Assembly (NCBI RefSeq): GCF_001724135.1
Contig: NZ_MEDS01000008.1
Location: forward strand, 124,001 to 188,000
DNA from: Comamonas sp. SCN 65-56
GTDB taxonomy: Bacteria > Pseudomonadota > Gammaproteobacteria > Burkholderiales > Burkholderiaceae_C
Direction: 5' to 3'
Length of the DNA: 64,000 nucleotides
The notes beneath the pieces were generated by a model. It was not told the origin of the DNA and did not search any database. It worked only from the letters and a program-made list of their open reading frames with translations. The position numbers and the translations under genes are program-made. Of the stretch, positions 53,445-63,300 are shown piece by piece (position 1 is the first letter of the stretch; the number at the start of each line of letters is the position of its first letter).

Positions 53445-55721
53445 TCAGCGCGACGGCAGCACGGCTGCTTTCGAACCCGCGCCGCGCACCTCCAGCCGCA
53501 CCCTGTCGAGCACCACCCCGCCCGCGTCGACGAGCTGCACCTCATGGCGCCCCGGCCACGGCAGCCAGGCCACACGCGGGCCGCGCCCCACCGGCTTGCC
53601 ATCGATGTGCCAGGCCGCGGCCGCGGCGCCCGCGGCCTCGAACCAGACGCGCTGGTGGCTGGGCGGAATGTCGGGATCGAGCGCCAGGATGGTGCCCGAC
53701 GCCGGCGCCAGAATGCGCCCGCGTGCGAGCGGGTTCACGCCAATGGATTCAGGATGATTTACAGCTGTAGCGCTTGCTGTACCCGCGCTTCCAGCTCCTG
53801 TTTTGATGGAGAAAAGTGCCTGCTGCGTCCCCCGCACAAACCACTCGTCGCGCGGCGCCTCCGCGCTCGGTGCGGCAAAGCGCACGGCGGCGCGCACCAC
53901 ACCCGCAGGTGGCTCGGGGGCGTGGCTGGGCACACCACGGTGCAGCCAGCCCATGAGCTCGGCCCAGATCGGCGCCGCGCCGCTCACCCCGCTGACATCG
54001 TGCATGGCGCCGCCCGCCGCATTGCCCACCCACACGCCGACGGTGTAGCGCGCCGACCAGCCGGCGGTCCAGTTGTCGCGCATGTCCTTGCTGGTGCCGG
54101 TTTTCACCGCGGTCCAAAAGCGAGTGTTCAGCACGCTGTCCGGCCCGAAGGTCGGCACGCGGGCATTGGCGTCGGCAAGCATGTCAGCGACGATGAAGGC
54201 GGCAGCCGCTGGCACCACCTGCACCGGCCGCGTTGCGGCCTGCCCCAGGCGCAGTGCGGGCGGCGTGTAGCGCCCGCCATTGGCCAGCGTGCGGTAGGCA
54301 TTGGTCAGCTGCAGCAGTGGCACCTCGGCCGCGCCCAGCGCCAGGCTGTAGCCGTAATAGCCGCCCGATTCGCGCAGCGGCAAGCCGAGCGCGCGCAGCT
54401 GCGCAAAGAAGGCATCGGGCGAGACCATCACCAGCGTGCGCACCGCCGGCACGTTGAGCGACGAGGCCAGCGCCGTGCGCACGGAGACCCAGCCCTTGAA
54501 GTGCCGGTCGTAGTTCTGCGGGATGTAAAGCCCACCCGCGGTGGGGATCTGGGTCGGCGCATCGTGCACCAGCGAGGCGGCGGCAAGGCGCTGCTCGGCG
54601 ATCGCCTGCGCGTACAGAAACGGCTTGAGCGTGGAGCCGGGCTGGCGCAGCGCCAGCACGCCATCGACTTCGGGCGCCGCGCTCAGACTGCCAGAGGAGC
54701 CGACCCAGGCCAGCACCTCGCCGCTGGCGTTGTCCAGCACCACGATGGCGCCATCGTGCACATTGCGCCCGCGCAGCTCGCGCAGATGACGCTGCAGCAA
54801 CTCCCCTGCAAAGCGCTGCAGCGGCGCGCTCAGCGGCGTGCGTTCGCCTTTGGCGTGGGCGGTCTTGAGCCACTGGCGCGCAAAGTGCGGCGCAATGCCT
54901 TCGGCTGTGTCAAACGCCCGGCGCTTGAGCGCTGCCTCGGTGAAGAAATCCAGCGCCTCGCAATCCGCCGCCGTCTGCATCAGGCGCAGCACGCCGCAGG
55001 CCCGGCGCGCCACCGCCTGCGCCTTGGCATTGGGTGCGCGCACCAGCGCCACGGCCACCGCCCCCTCGCGCGCATCCAGCCCATGCGCCGCCTTGCCAAA
55101 CAGCGTGCGGCTCAGCGCATCGATGCCCACCAGCTCGCCGCGAAACGGCACCAGGTTGAGATAGGCCTCCAGGATCTGGTCCTTGCGCCAGCCCTGCTCC
55201 AGATCGCGCGCAGCCAGCGCCTGCCCGGCCTTGGCGGTCAGGCTGCGCCCGCCGCTGCTGGCACGCAGATCCTCATCGAGCAGGCCCGCAAGCTGCATGG
55301 TGATGGTGCTCGCACCGCGCGTCTTGCGGTTGAGCAGATTGGCCCAGGCTGCCGCCGAAACCGCCGCCCAATCGACGCCGCTATGCTCGTAAAAGCGCTT
55401 GTCCTCGCTGAGGATCAGCGCCTGGCGCAGCGCGGCGGACATCTCGGCCAAGGCCACCCACTGGCCCCGGCGCACCGTGGCATCGGTGCGCATGCGCTGC
55501 AGCACCGCGCCCTCGCGCGAGAGCAGCAGGGTCTCGGACGAATGGAAACCGTCACGCACCGCGTCGAAGCCGGGCGAGGCCAGCGCCGGCGCCGCCGCCA
55601 GCGCAAGAGCGGCGCCGAACAGGCCGGCCAGCCACCGGCACCCGCGCAGCACCGCCTCGCGGCCCGAACGCACACCGCCCGTTCGCGCCACCAACCCGCT
55701 ACCCGATACACCGCACCGCAT
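53445..55721 (-). CDS. pbpC: Penicillin-binding protein 1C
   Basis: A 758-residue class A PBP. An N-terminal hydrophobic anchor lies near 28-50. The GT51 domain has catalytic Glu106 in LSEDKRFYEHSGVDW and GASTITMQLAGLL; the transpeptidase has Ser363-Thr-Leu-Lys366, SLN at 421-423 and KTGT at 540-543. A C-terminal PBP1C_C domain ends the protein. Residues about 639-656 come from a dispersed-repeat copy in the linker before it. I placed the start at ATG 55721; the longer in-frame extension overlaps the divergent gene. The alpha-2-macroglobulin partner lies 4.6 kb away. Confidence 0.94.
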   Translation of the reverse strand: MRCGVSGSGLVARTGGVRSGREAVLRGCRWLAGLFGAALALAAAPALASPGFDAVRDGFHSSETLLLSREGAVLQRMRTDATVRRGQWVALAEMSAALRQALILSEDKRFYEHSGVDWAAVSAAAWANLLNRKTRGASTITMQLAGLLDEDLRASSGGRSLTAKAGQALAARDLEQGWRKDQILEAYLNLVPFRGELVGIDALSRTLFGKAAHGLDAREGAVAVALVRAPNAKAQAVARRACGVLRLMQTAADCEALDFFTEAALKRRAFDTAEGIAPHFARQWLKTAHAKGERTPLSAPLQRFAGELLQRHLRELRGRNVHDGAIVVLDNASGEVLAWVGSSGSLSAAPEVDGVLALRQPGSTLKPFLYAQAIAEQRLAAASLVHDAPTQIPTAGGLYIPQNYDRHFKGWVSVRTALASSLNVPAVRTLVMVSPDAFFAQLRALGLPLRESGGYYGYSLALGAAEVPLLQLTNAYRTLANGGRYTPPALRLGQAATRPVQVVPAAAAFIVADMLADANARVPTFGPDSVLNTRFWTAVKTGTSKDMRDNWTAGWSARYTVGVWVGNAAGGAMHDVSGVSGAAPIWAELMGWLHRGVPSHAPEPPAGVVRAAVRFAAPSAEAPRDEWFVRGTQQALFSIKTGAGSAGTASATAVNHPESIGVNPLARGRILAPASGTILALDPDIPPSHQRVWFEAAGAAAAAWHIDGKPVGRGPRVAWLPWPGRHEVQLVDAGGVVLDRVRLEVRGAGSKAAVLPSR
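53756..53806 (+). repeat. Dispersed palindromic repeat inside pbpC, copy 10
   Basis: AGCGC (53769-53773) and GCGCT (53785-53789) form the core; flanks ACAGCTGT and CCAGCTCCTGTTTTGA match the family. It is translated as PBP1C residues 639-656 (IKTGAGSAGTASATAVNH), a low-complexity linker between the transpeptidase and C-terminal domains. Confidence 0.7.
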
Positions 55722-55784
55722 GCGCGCAAGTATGCCCGCCGGCCCGCGCCGAGCGCGATGGGTGAGGCAGATAATCGGCCCGCC

Positions 55785-57080
55785 ATGCCCCCTGCGTTCC
55801 CCGATTTTTTGCTCGACGGCTCGTTCAAGAGCTTTCCACAGACCGCCGCGCCCTGCGCCGCCAGCGCCATCGCCGAGCGTGGCTGGAACCTGCTCGCGGG
55901 CGACCTGCCGCTGCCGCTGGCGGTGCTCAAACGATCGGCGCTGACGCACAACCTCGCGTGGATGCAGGATTTCGCGCGGCGCAAGGGCGTCTCACTCGCG
56001 CCCCACGGCAAGACGACGATGGCGCCCGCGCTGTTCGCCCTGCAGCTGCAAGCGGGCGCCTGGGGCCTGACCTTCGCCACCGCGTTCCAGGCGGCGGTGG
56101 GCGTGGCCGCCGGCGCGCGCCGCATCGTGATCGCCAACCAGGTGGTCTGCGACGCCGATTTCGATGTGCTGGACGCGCTGCTCACGCGCCACCCCGATCT
56201 GTGGCTGTGCTTTCTCGTCGATGCCCCGGCGCAGCTCGCGCTGCTCGAAGACTGGCAGCGCCGGCGCGCCAGCGCCCGCGTGTTCGATGTGCTGCTCGAA
56301 ATCGGCGAGCCCGGCGCGCGCACCGGCTGCCGCAGCGCAGAGCAGGCGCTGACGCTGGCGCGCGCCATCGCGGCCAGCGGCGCCGCGCGCCTGGCGGGCC
56401 TGGAGTGCTACGAAGGCGTGGCGGCGCACTGCGACAGCGCGCACGATGCCGACGCCGTCGGCGACCTGGTGCGCCGCGCGCTCGCCGTCGCGCACGCCAT
56501 CGACGCCGAGCGGTTGTGGGCCGCATCGGCGCCGGAGATCGTGCTCAGCGCCGGCGGCTCGGCGGTGTTCGACCTCGTCGTGCCGCTGCTGCAGGCGCGC
56601 GGCCTGTCGTGCCCGGTGCGCGGCGTGCTGCGCTCAGGCTGCTACCTCACGCACGACCACGGCAACTACCGGCGCTATCTGCACCTGGTGGAGCAGCGCG
56701 AGGGACTGCAGGATTCACTGCTGCCCGCGCTCAGCGTCTGGGCCATGGTGCAGTCGCTGCCCGAGCCCGGCCTGGCGCTGCTCGGCTGCGGCAAGCGCGA
56801 CATTTCCCATGATCTGGAAATGCCGATCCCCATCGGCCTGGCGCGGCGCGGCGCGCTCGAAAGCGTGGCGGCGCCGCCCGACTGGCGCATCAGCGCACTC
56901 AACGACCAGCATGCCTATCTGCGCTTTCCCCCCGGCGCGCACGCCAGCGCCTTGCCGCGCATCGGCGACCGCGTCGAGCTCGGCATCTCCCACCCCTGCA
57001 CCACCTTCGACAAATGGCGCTGGATGCCCATCGTCGAGGACGACGGGCGCGTGAGCGGCGCGATCCAGACGTTTTTCTGA
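55785..57080 (+). CDS. D-threonine aldolase/D-serine dehydratase-like PLP enzyme
   Basis: A 431-residue fold-III (alanine racemase-like) PLP enzyme. The Schiff-base Lys is in LAPHGKTTMAPALF, the N-terminal barrel continues to GLECYEG, and a C-terminal beta domain holds the metal-site His and Cys region (SGCYLTHDHGNYRRY and ISHPCTTFDKWRWMPI). It belongs to the amino acid deaminase/DSD1 group acting on D-serine or D-threonine type substrates. ATG 55785 is used; an in-frame ATG at 55758 would add nine residues. It interrupts the pbpC-macroglobulin pair and points the other way. Confidence 0.87.
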   Translation: MPPAFPDFLLDGSFKSFPQTAAPCAASAIAERGWNLLAGDLPLPLAVLKRSALTHNLAWMQDFARRKGVSLAPHGKTTMAPALFALQLQAGAWGLTFATAFQAAVGVAAGARRIVIANQVVCDADFDVLDALLTRHPDLWLCFLVDAPAQLALLEDWQRRRASARVFDVLLEIGEPGARTGCRSAEQALTLARAIAASGAARLAGLECYEGVAAHCDSAHDADAVGDLVRRALAVAHAIDAERLWAASAPEIVLSAGGSAVFDLVVPLLQARGLSCPVRGVLRSGCYLTHDHGNYRRYLHLVEQREGLQDSLLPALSVWAMVQSLPEPGLALLGCGKRDISHDLEMPIPIGLARRGALESVAAPPDWRISALNDQHAYLRFPPGAHASALPRIGDRVELGISHPCTTFDKWRWMPIVEDDGRVSGAIQTFF

Positions 57081-57087
57081 TGCCGCG

Positions 57088-60000
57088 CTACGGCGCCGGC
57101 GAGCGGCGCACCAGCGCGGTGAATGCGTCCACCGGCAGCGGCTTGCTGAACAGATAGCCTTGCCAGGTATCGCAGCCGTGGCGCTGCAGAAAGGCGCGCT
57201 GCGCCTCGGTCTCCACGCCCTCGGCGATCACGCGCAAATTCAGGCTGGTGCCCAGTGCGACGATGGTGCGGGCAATCGCCGCGTCGTTGGGATCGACCAG
57301 CACGTCGCGCACAAAGCTCTGGTCGATCTTGAGCTGATCCAGAGGCAAGCGCTTCAAGTACGCAAGCGAGGAATAGCCGGTACCGAAATCGTCCAGTGAA
57401 AAATCCAGCCCGTAGGCCTTGAGCTGCGTCATCTTGGCGATCGTGCCCTCCAGGTCCTGCAGCAGCAGCCCCTCGGTCAGCTCCAGTTCCAGCCGCCGCG
57501 GATCGGCCCCGCTGCTGGCCACCGCCGCCAGCGTCAACGCGACAAAATCGCTTTGTGAAAATTGGCGCGGGCTGATGTTCACCGCCAGTTTCAGCGCCGC
57601 AAACAGCGGCTCGCCCGCCCAGGCCGCCAGCTGGGCGCAGGCGGTCTCAAGCACCCACTGGCCAATGGCCAGAATCAGCCCGGTGTCTTCCGCCAGCGGG
57701 ATGAATTCGGCGGGCGAGATGAAGCCGCGCACCGGGTGGCGCCAGCGCAGCAGCGCCTCCGCGCCGGTGATGGCGCCGCCCTGCACCTGCGCCTGGTAGT
57801 GCAGCTCGAACTGCCGCTGTTCCAGCGCCGCGCGCAGATCGCGTTCGAGCTGGACGCGCGCCTGCACGCGCTGCTGGATCTGCGGGTCGTAAAAGCACAG
57901 CGTATCGCGCCCTGCGGCCTTGGCCTGGTACATCGCCATGTCGGCCCGCTGCAGCAACTCATCCACCTTCTCGTCGCTGCCGCGAAAGACGGCGGCGCCG
58001 ACGCTGGCGGTGCTGTGGTAGTGCTCGCCATCCAGCGCAAACGGTGCGCGCAGCGCTGCCAGAATGCGTTCGGAGACCGCACGCGCATGGGTTGCCGCAT
58101 CCTGCAGCGAGGTCTGCGCGCCCGCCAGCACCACCACGAATTCATCATCGCCGTGGCGCGCCAGCATGTCGTCGGCGCCGACGCAGCCGCGCAAGCGCAC
58201 AGCCACCTGGCGCAGCAGCGCATCGCCGCAGTCGTGGCCGCGCGTCTCGTTGAGCGTCTTGAAGTGATCCAGGTCCAGCATCAGCACCGCGCCGCACTGG
58301 CCATTGGCGGCACTGGCTGCCAGCACATGGTCCAGGCGCTCCGTCAACAAACGCCGGTTGGCCAGGCCGGTGAGCCGATCGTATGAGGCAAGGTAGTTGA
58401 TCTCATCCTCGGCCGCACGGTGCAGGCTCAGATCCTCGACGATCAACAGCAGCGATTCCTGAAAGCGCACGCCGGAAATGCCCAGCGGCTTGGTTTCGCC
58501 ATCCGCGCAGCGCACCTCATGCTCGGACCACTCGACGCTGCCACCGGATGACTGCGCCAGCATGCGTTCGCGTACGACTTGATCCGGGTAGACCAGGCGC
58601 CACCACTGGTCGACATGGCTGAGCCTGGCCTCGTCGTAGCCTGTGATCTCCACGAACTGGCGGTTGCGATAGACCACGCCGCCGCTGCGCTGCCACACCA
58701 CGATGCCCACCGGCAGGTGATTCAGAATCGCGCGCAGGCGCTGTTCGTTCTCACGCAGCGCCTCTCTCATTGCGCGCCGCTCGGTGATGTCCTGGATCAC
58801 GCCGATGTTGTAGCGGATGGTCTCGTCCTGCTGCACCACCGGCGAGACGGTCAGATCGACCCACACCTGCGAACCGTCCTTGCGCAGCAGGCGCTTTTCC
58901 AGGTGAAAGGCCGTGATCTCGCCGCGGCCCAGGCTGGCCCGCAGGGCGAGGTTCTCCGCCTGGTCCTCGGGCGCGGAGATGCTCTCGACGGTGCGGCCGA
59001 GCAATTCTTGCTGCGTGTAGCCCAGGATGTCGCAGTACTTCTGGTTCACGCGCTCGAAAGTCGCGCTCGTCATGTTCACGAGCACCATGCCCACCGCGGC
59101 TTGCTCGAACACCGCGTGCAGCCGCTCTTCACTGGCGCGGCGCACGCGTTCAGCCGCCTCGCCGCGCGCTATCGCTTGAGATCGCTGACGCAACAGCAGT
59201 CCTGCCGCCAGCGCCAGCACCAGCGAAAACAGCAGGCCCGCACCAGCGATCCAGCTCGGCAGGGTGCGCTCGGCCTGCGACAGCAGCGCAAGCGTGGGCG
59301 CATAGCTCAGGCGCCAGCGCCTGCCGTGCACCTCCAGCGTACGCACCACCTCGCCCGCAGCAAAGCGCTGGCGCAGCGCCGCCACATCCGCCGTCTGGCC
59401 CATGAACGCAGGCGCAGCGCCGGCAACTGTCCCCACGTCTTCCAGCCGCAGCGCCAGGCCGTCGAGCACGCCGGCGCGTTGCAGTGCATCGAGCATGTCG
59501 CTGACGCGGATGGTGGCGGTCACGGTGCCGACGAAAGGGCGCTGGCCCGGCGCATCGGCATCGCCCCAGACCGGATAGCGCAGGGTGTAGCCCTCGGGAT
59601 GCACCGGCAAATCGCGCAGTGTGATGGGCGGCGACGCCACCGCTGCACCGCCCTCACCTGCCGCTCGTGCCGCGGCCAGTAACAGGGGGCGATCGGCGAG
59701 ATCGAGACCCCAGATGGAGTCCTGCTCATCCCATGGCCACAGGTATTCGACGATGAAGTGCTCGGGGGCATCGACGTGCGGATGGATGATGGCGCCCGCC
59801 ACCTCGCGCCCGGCCTCGCGCGCCTGCGCCGCGAGGCGTCGCTCGAACGCGGGCAGATCAGCCTGCGGCACCCGGCGCGCGAAGGACAGCCTGCGCATCT
59901 CGGGGTAGGCGCGCTGGAAATCGCGCTCATCCGCCACCCGATTGAAGCGCTGCCAGCCCAGATCCGGCGCGGCGGTGAACAGATCACGCATGCCGGCGAC

Positions 60001-60222
60001 GATGTTGGCATGGCCCTTCAGACGCGCCGCCAGAATGTCGGTGGCCGCGTTCACCTCGTTGGCAAAACGCTCCTGCGCAGCGTGCTCATTGGTGCTGCGC
60101 TGCTGCAGCACCAGCAGCCACGTCACGGCCGCGCCAGCGATCAGGATCGCGGCGGCCGTCAGCCAATGGGCTGCAGGACGTGGCAAGGGCACAACAAGCT
60201 CCCGCTGGTGGATACACGGCAC
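57088..60222 (-). CDS. CHASE-PAS-PAS-GGDEF-EAL cyclic-di-GMP signalling protein
   Basis: About 1044 residues. A first membrane helix (18-40), a periplasmic CHASE sensor (about 75-290), a second helix (about 325-348), two PAS domains (370-490, 495-610), GGDEF (620-785) and EAL (800-1035). The GGDEF motif is GDDEF in RHGDDEFVVVLAG, so cyclase activity is doubtful. EAL residues are intact: EALLRW, VNISPRQF, ELELTEG, DDFGTGYSS, KIDQSFV, AEGVET and QGYLFSKP. It is probably a c-di-GMP phosphodiesterase. The listed start is GTG 60222; GTG 60192, with GGGAG six bases upstream, is at least as good. Confidence 0.93.
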   Translation of the reverse strand: MPCIHQRELVVPLPRPAAHWLTAAAILIAGAAVTWLLVLQQRSTNEHAAQERFANEVNAATDILAARLKGHANIVAGMRDLFTAAPDLGWQRFNRVADERDFQRAYPEMRRLSFARRVPQADLPAFERRLAAQAREAGREVAGAIIHPHVDAPEHFIVEYLWPWDEQDSIWGLDLADRPLLLAAARAAGEGGAAVASPPITLRDLPVHPEGYTLRYPVWGDADAPGQRPFVGTVTATIRVSDMLDALQRAGVLDGLALRLEDVGTVAGAAPAFMGQTADVAALRQRFAAGEVVRTLEVHGRRWRLSYAPTLALLSQAERTLPSWIAGAGLLFSLVLALAAGLLLRQRSQAIARGEAAERVRRASEERLHAVFEQAAVGMVLVNMTSATFERVNQKYCDILGYTQQELLGRTVESISAPEDQAENLALRASLGRGEITAFHLEKRLLRKDGSQVWVDLTVSPVVQQDETIRYNIGVIQDITERRAMREALRENEQRLRAILNHLPVGIVVWQRSGGVVYRNRQFVEITGYDEARLSHVDQWWRLVYPDQVVRERMLAQSSGGSVEWSEHEVRCADGETKPLGISGVRFQESLLLIVEDLSLHRAAEDEINYLASYDRLTGLANRRLLTERLDHVLAASAANGQCGAVLMLDLDHFKTLNETRGHDCGDALLRQVAVRLRGCVGADDMLARHGDDEFVVVLAGAQTSLQDAATHARAVSERILAALRAPFALDGEHYHSTASVGAAVFRGSDEKVDELLQRADMAMYQAKAAGRDTLCFYDPQIQQRVQARVQLERDLRAALEQRQFELHYQAQVQGGAITGAEALLRWRHPVRGFISPAEFIPLAEDTGLILAIGQWVLETACAQLAAWAGEPLFAALKLAVNISPRQFSQSDFVALTLAAVASSGADPRRLELELTEGLLLQDLEGTIAKMTQLKAYGLDFSLDDFGTGYSSLAYLKRLPLDQLKIDQSFVRDVLVDPNDAAIARTIVALGTSLNLRVIAEGVETEAQRAFLQRHGCDTWQGYLFSKPLPVDAFTALVRRSPAP

Positions 60223-60270
60223 ATGGGCGAAGACACCACCGCTGCCGCGACGGTGATGTCCGGTTTATAA

Positions 60271-60323
60271 CAAAAAACGGCTTCTGCGCTTGCCATTGCA
60301 GCGCAACAAGCTATTGTTTTTGA
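60271..60323 (-). repeat. Dispersed palindromic repeat, copy 11
   Basis: TGCGC (60285-60289) with GCGCA (60301-60305) and outer arms CAAAAAACGGCTT and AAGCTATTGTTTTTGA. The outer TAG on the minus strand (60313-60311) is the stop codon of the alpha-2-macroglobulin gene, as for copy 2 and fabH. Confidence 0.75.
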
Positions 60324-63300
60324 CTATCGACCGATTGCACCCGCACCCGCGCATTCGGCACTTCACCAAACATCTCGGGCGCATACAGCGCCTCGATGCG
60401 CGTGGGCGGCAACGCAAAGCTGCCAACGTTGTTCAGGCGCAGCGTGTACTGCAGCCGCGTCTTGCCCTTGGGCAGGTATTGGTAGTACGCGCGGTACGCC
60501 TCGAAGCTGCGCTCCTCGAACGCCAGCCAGCCATTGCCCTGCGCCTCTTCACCGCGTGCAGCGATCTCCGAATCACGCCCCAGGCCGCCGCCCAGGATGG
60601 TCGCGCCGCCGGGTACCGGGTCGCTCAAGACCACCCAGGTCATGTCGGTTTGTGCATCCACTTCCAGCGTGACGCGCAACACGTCGCCGCGCGCATGCTG
60701 CCCGTCAGGCAGGTTTTTGTCGGCCTGCTCCACCGGCGTGACGCTGCGCGTGACGGTGTAGCCCGCACTGAACGGCGCCTTGAGCGCCACGGCCGCTACC
60801 GACTGCAGCGTGAGCCAGGGCTTGCCGCTGCCTTCGTGCGTGACCAGCAGATCGCCGCCCGTCGCCGTCTTGCCCCAGGGCATGAACATGGTGTTGTTCA
60901 GGTAGTTGCCCGCGGCCGTGGGCGCGCCGAACCAGGTGGTCTGGTGCATTGCACCGCCTTCATCCGCGGCCTTGGCGCTCACCACCCTGGACCAGTCCAC
61001 GCTGGCCCTTGCATCCCCCATGACAGCGCGCGTCACTCCGGTCACGGGTGCGGATTCGAACTTGGCACTGAAGGCCTCCAGCGCCAGCAAGCCCCAGAGA
61101 TTGGCCGTGGTGGTGTGCCAGGCGCCGCGCTGCTGGCGCGCGATGAAGCCATTGGCCAGGCGCCCCATGTCGTCCTTCCAGGCGGGGTCGTCCATCACCG
61201 TCAGGATCAGGCGCGCCAGGTTCACGTCGCCGTTTTGCATCAGCCACCACCAGTAGTCGCTCTGCTCGGTGCTGAAGGCGGCGCGCGTACCCTGCCAGGA
61301 CAGGCGCGCGCGCAGGATTTGCATCGCCTCGTGCAGGCGCTGCTCGCGCTGCGGCACGGCGCGTCCGCGCTGCAGGATGCTGACCCAGTCGATCACCGCG
61401 TGCGTGGGCCACTGGTTGGGAGCGATGGTGATGGACTGCAGCCAGCGCGCATCGGCCTTGCCATAGCGGGCGAGTGCCTCGATCGCCGCCAGCTTGCGCA
61501 GCTCGAGGTCTTTGCGCGGGCTCCAGAACCGGCGCTCTATCCGGCCTTCGACAAACGCCGTCAAGCCCTGCTGCATGGCCTTGAGAGCATCGGCAGGCAG
61601 CGTGAACTCCGGGTGCAGGCGCGCGGTCTCATGGCTGGAAGCCAGCAGGTAGGCGGTCAGCGTGTCGCTGCCGCGGTGCGCATCGCCCGCGCGCGGCGGA
61701 AAGTAGGTGGCTAGGCCATCTTCGTCCAGGTAGGTCGGCAGTTGCGCCGCCAGTATCTTCCACGCCGCGGCATCGTTCATGCCTATCGCCTTGCCGACCT
61801 TCTGCTCCAGGCAGGCAAACGGGTAATTGGCCCACCAATCGCGCACGCCGGGCAGACCTTCGGCCAGCCTGGGCTGCAGCGCCAGCCTGAGGCCGCCGCG
61901 GCCGGGCAGCGCATCCGCGGGCGCCGCGACCGGCAGGTTGAAGAAGCCATCGAGCTGCACCAGCGTGGCCTGCTGCACCGTGAGCGGCACGGCAGGCAGG
62001 ATGCGCTGGCTCACCTTGAGCGCATCGCGCGCCTTGCCCTGCGTATCGCGTGCGGCGATCTCCCAGAGCAGCTCCTGCAAACGCGTCTGCCCCAGCTGTT
62101 CAGGCGCGGTCACGTTCCATGCCAGCTCGCGCGCCCCGCCTGCGGGAATGTCCACGCTCTGCTGCTCCAGCGTCAACAGCGTGGCGCGTGGCGCCACCTC
62201 CACCTTCATGGCCTTGTCGGTGGTGTTGCGCAGCGTGATCTGGGCGCGGAAGGCATCGCCCTCGCGCACCAGCGGCGGCAGGCCGCTGATGATCTGCAGA
62301 TCCTGGGTGCTGCGGATGCTGGCCTTGCCGGTGCCGAAAAAACCCACGCCGGCATCGGCAACGGCGACGATCTCGAAGGTGGTGAGCGCGTCGTTGAGCG
62401 GCACTTCGACCTGCGCGCGCCCGTTGGCATCGAGCTCCACGACCGGTTTCCACAAGAGCAGCGTATCGAGCAGTTCGCGCGTGGGCGCGTGGCCGCCGCC
62501 GCCGCCGGCGGGCACGGCCTTCCTGCCGTAGTGGCGCCGCCCGACGATGTCCATCTGCGCCGTGGAGGTACTGACACCCCAGGCCCGCGTGCCCAGCATG
62601 CGTTGCAGCAGATCCCAGGTGCCGTTGGGCGCCAGCTCCAGCAAGGCCTTGTCCACCGCAGCGACCGCCACCTCGGCATGTGCGGCGGGCTGGCCGTCGG
62701 GCAGCTTCGCTTCTATGCTTACCCTGGCCTTGCCGCGCACCTCATAGGTGGGCTGATCGGCCTTCACCTGCACATCCATCTGGTGCGCCTTCAGGCCGAC
62801 GTCGATCATGGCCGCGCCAAAGCGAAAGCTGGGTTTGGAGAGATCCACCATCGCCGTCGGCGCGATGTATTCCTTGCTGTCGACGCGAAACGCGCGCCAC
62901 CACTGCCTCGGCTCCCGGAAGCCCCAGGTGAAGAAGCTGTACCACGGCACCTCGCTCAGCCGCCCGCGCAGCACCAGAGCACTCACATAGACATTGGGCG
63001 CCCAACCGCCATCGACCGTGAGCGCTATCGTCGGGTCCTTGCCATCGAGCTCCATCACCTGGCTGCGGATGATGCCCTCGCGCTCCACGCTCACCAGCGC
63101 CGTGGCGTGGCGATACGGCATGCGCACCTGCAGCCTGGCCGTCTCGCCGGGCTCGTAACGCTTTTTCTCGGGCAAGAGATCAATGCGGTCGTGGTTCTCG
63201 CCGCCAAACCAGAGTTCGCCCTCCTGCGTGATCCAGATCGAGGTCGCGGCTTTCGCCTCGTTGCCGCTCTTGTCTCGCGCGGTGGCGACCAGCTGCACCT

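Noticed and set aside
53433-57080. A single 1215-residue plus-strand ORF
   Set aside because: Its first two thirds are an antisense shadow of pbpC with composition typical of GC-rich reverse frames. Only the part from about 55785 has enzyme motifs.
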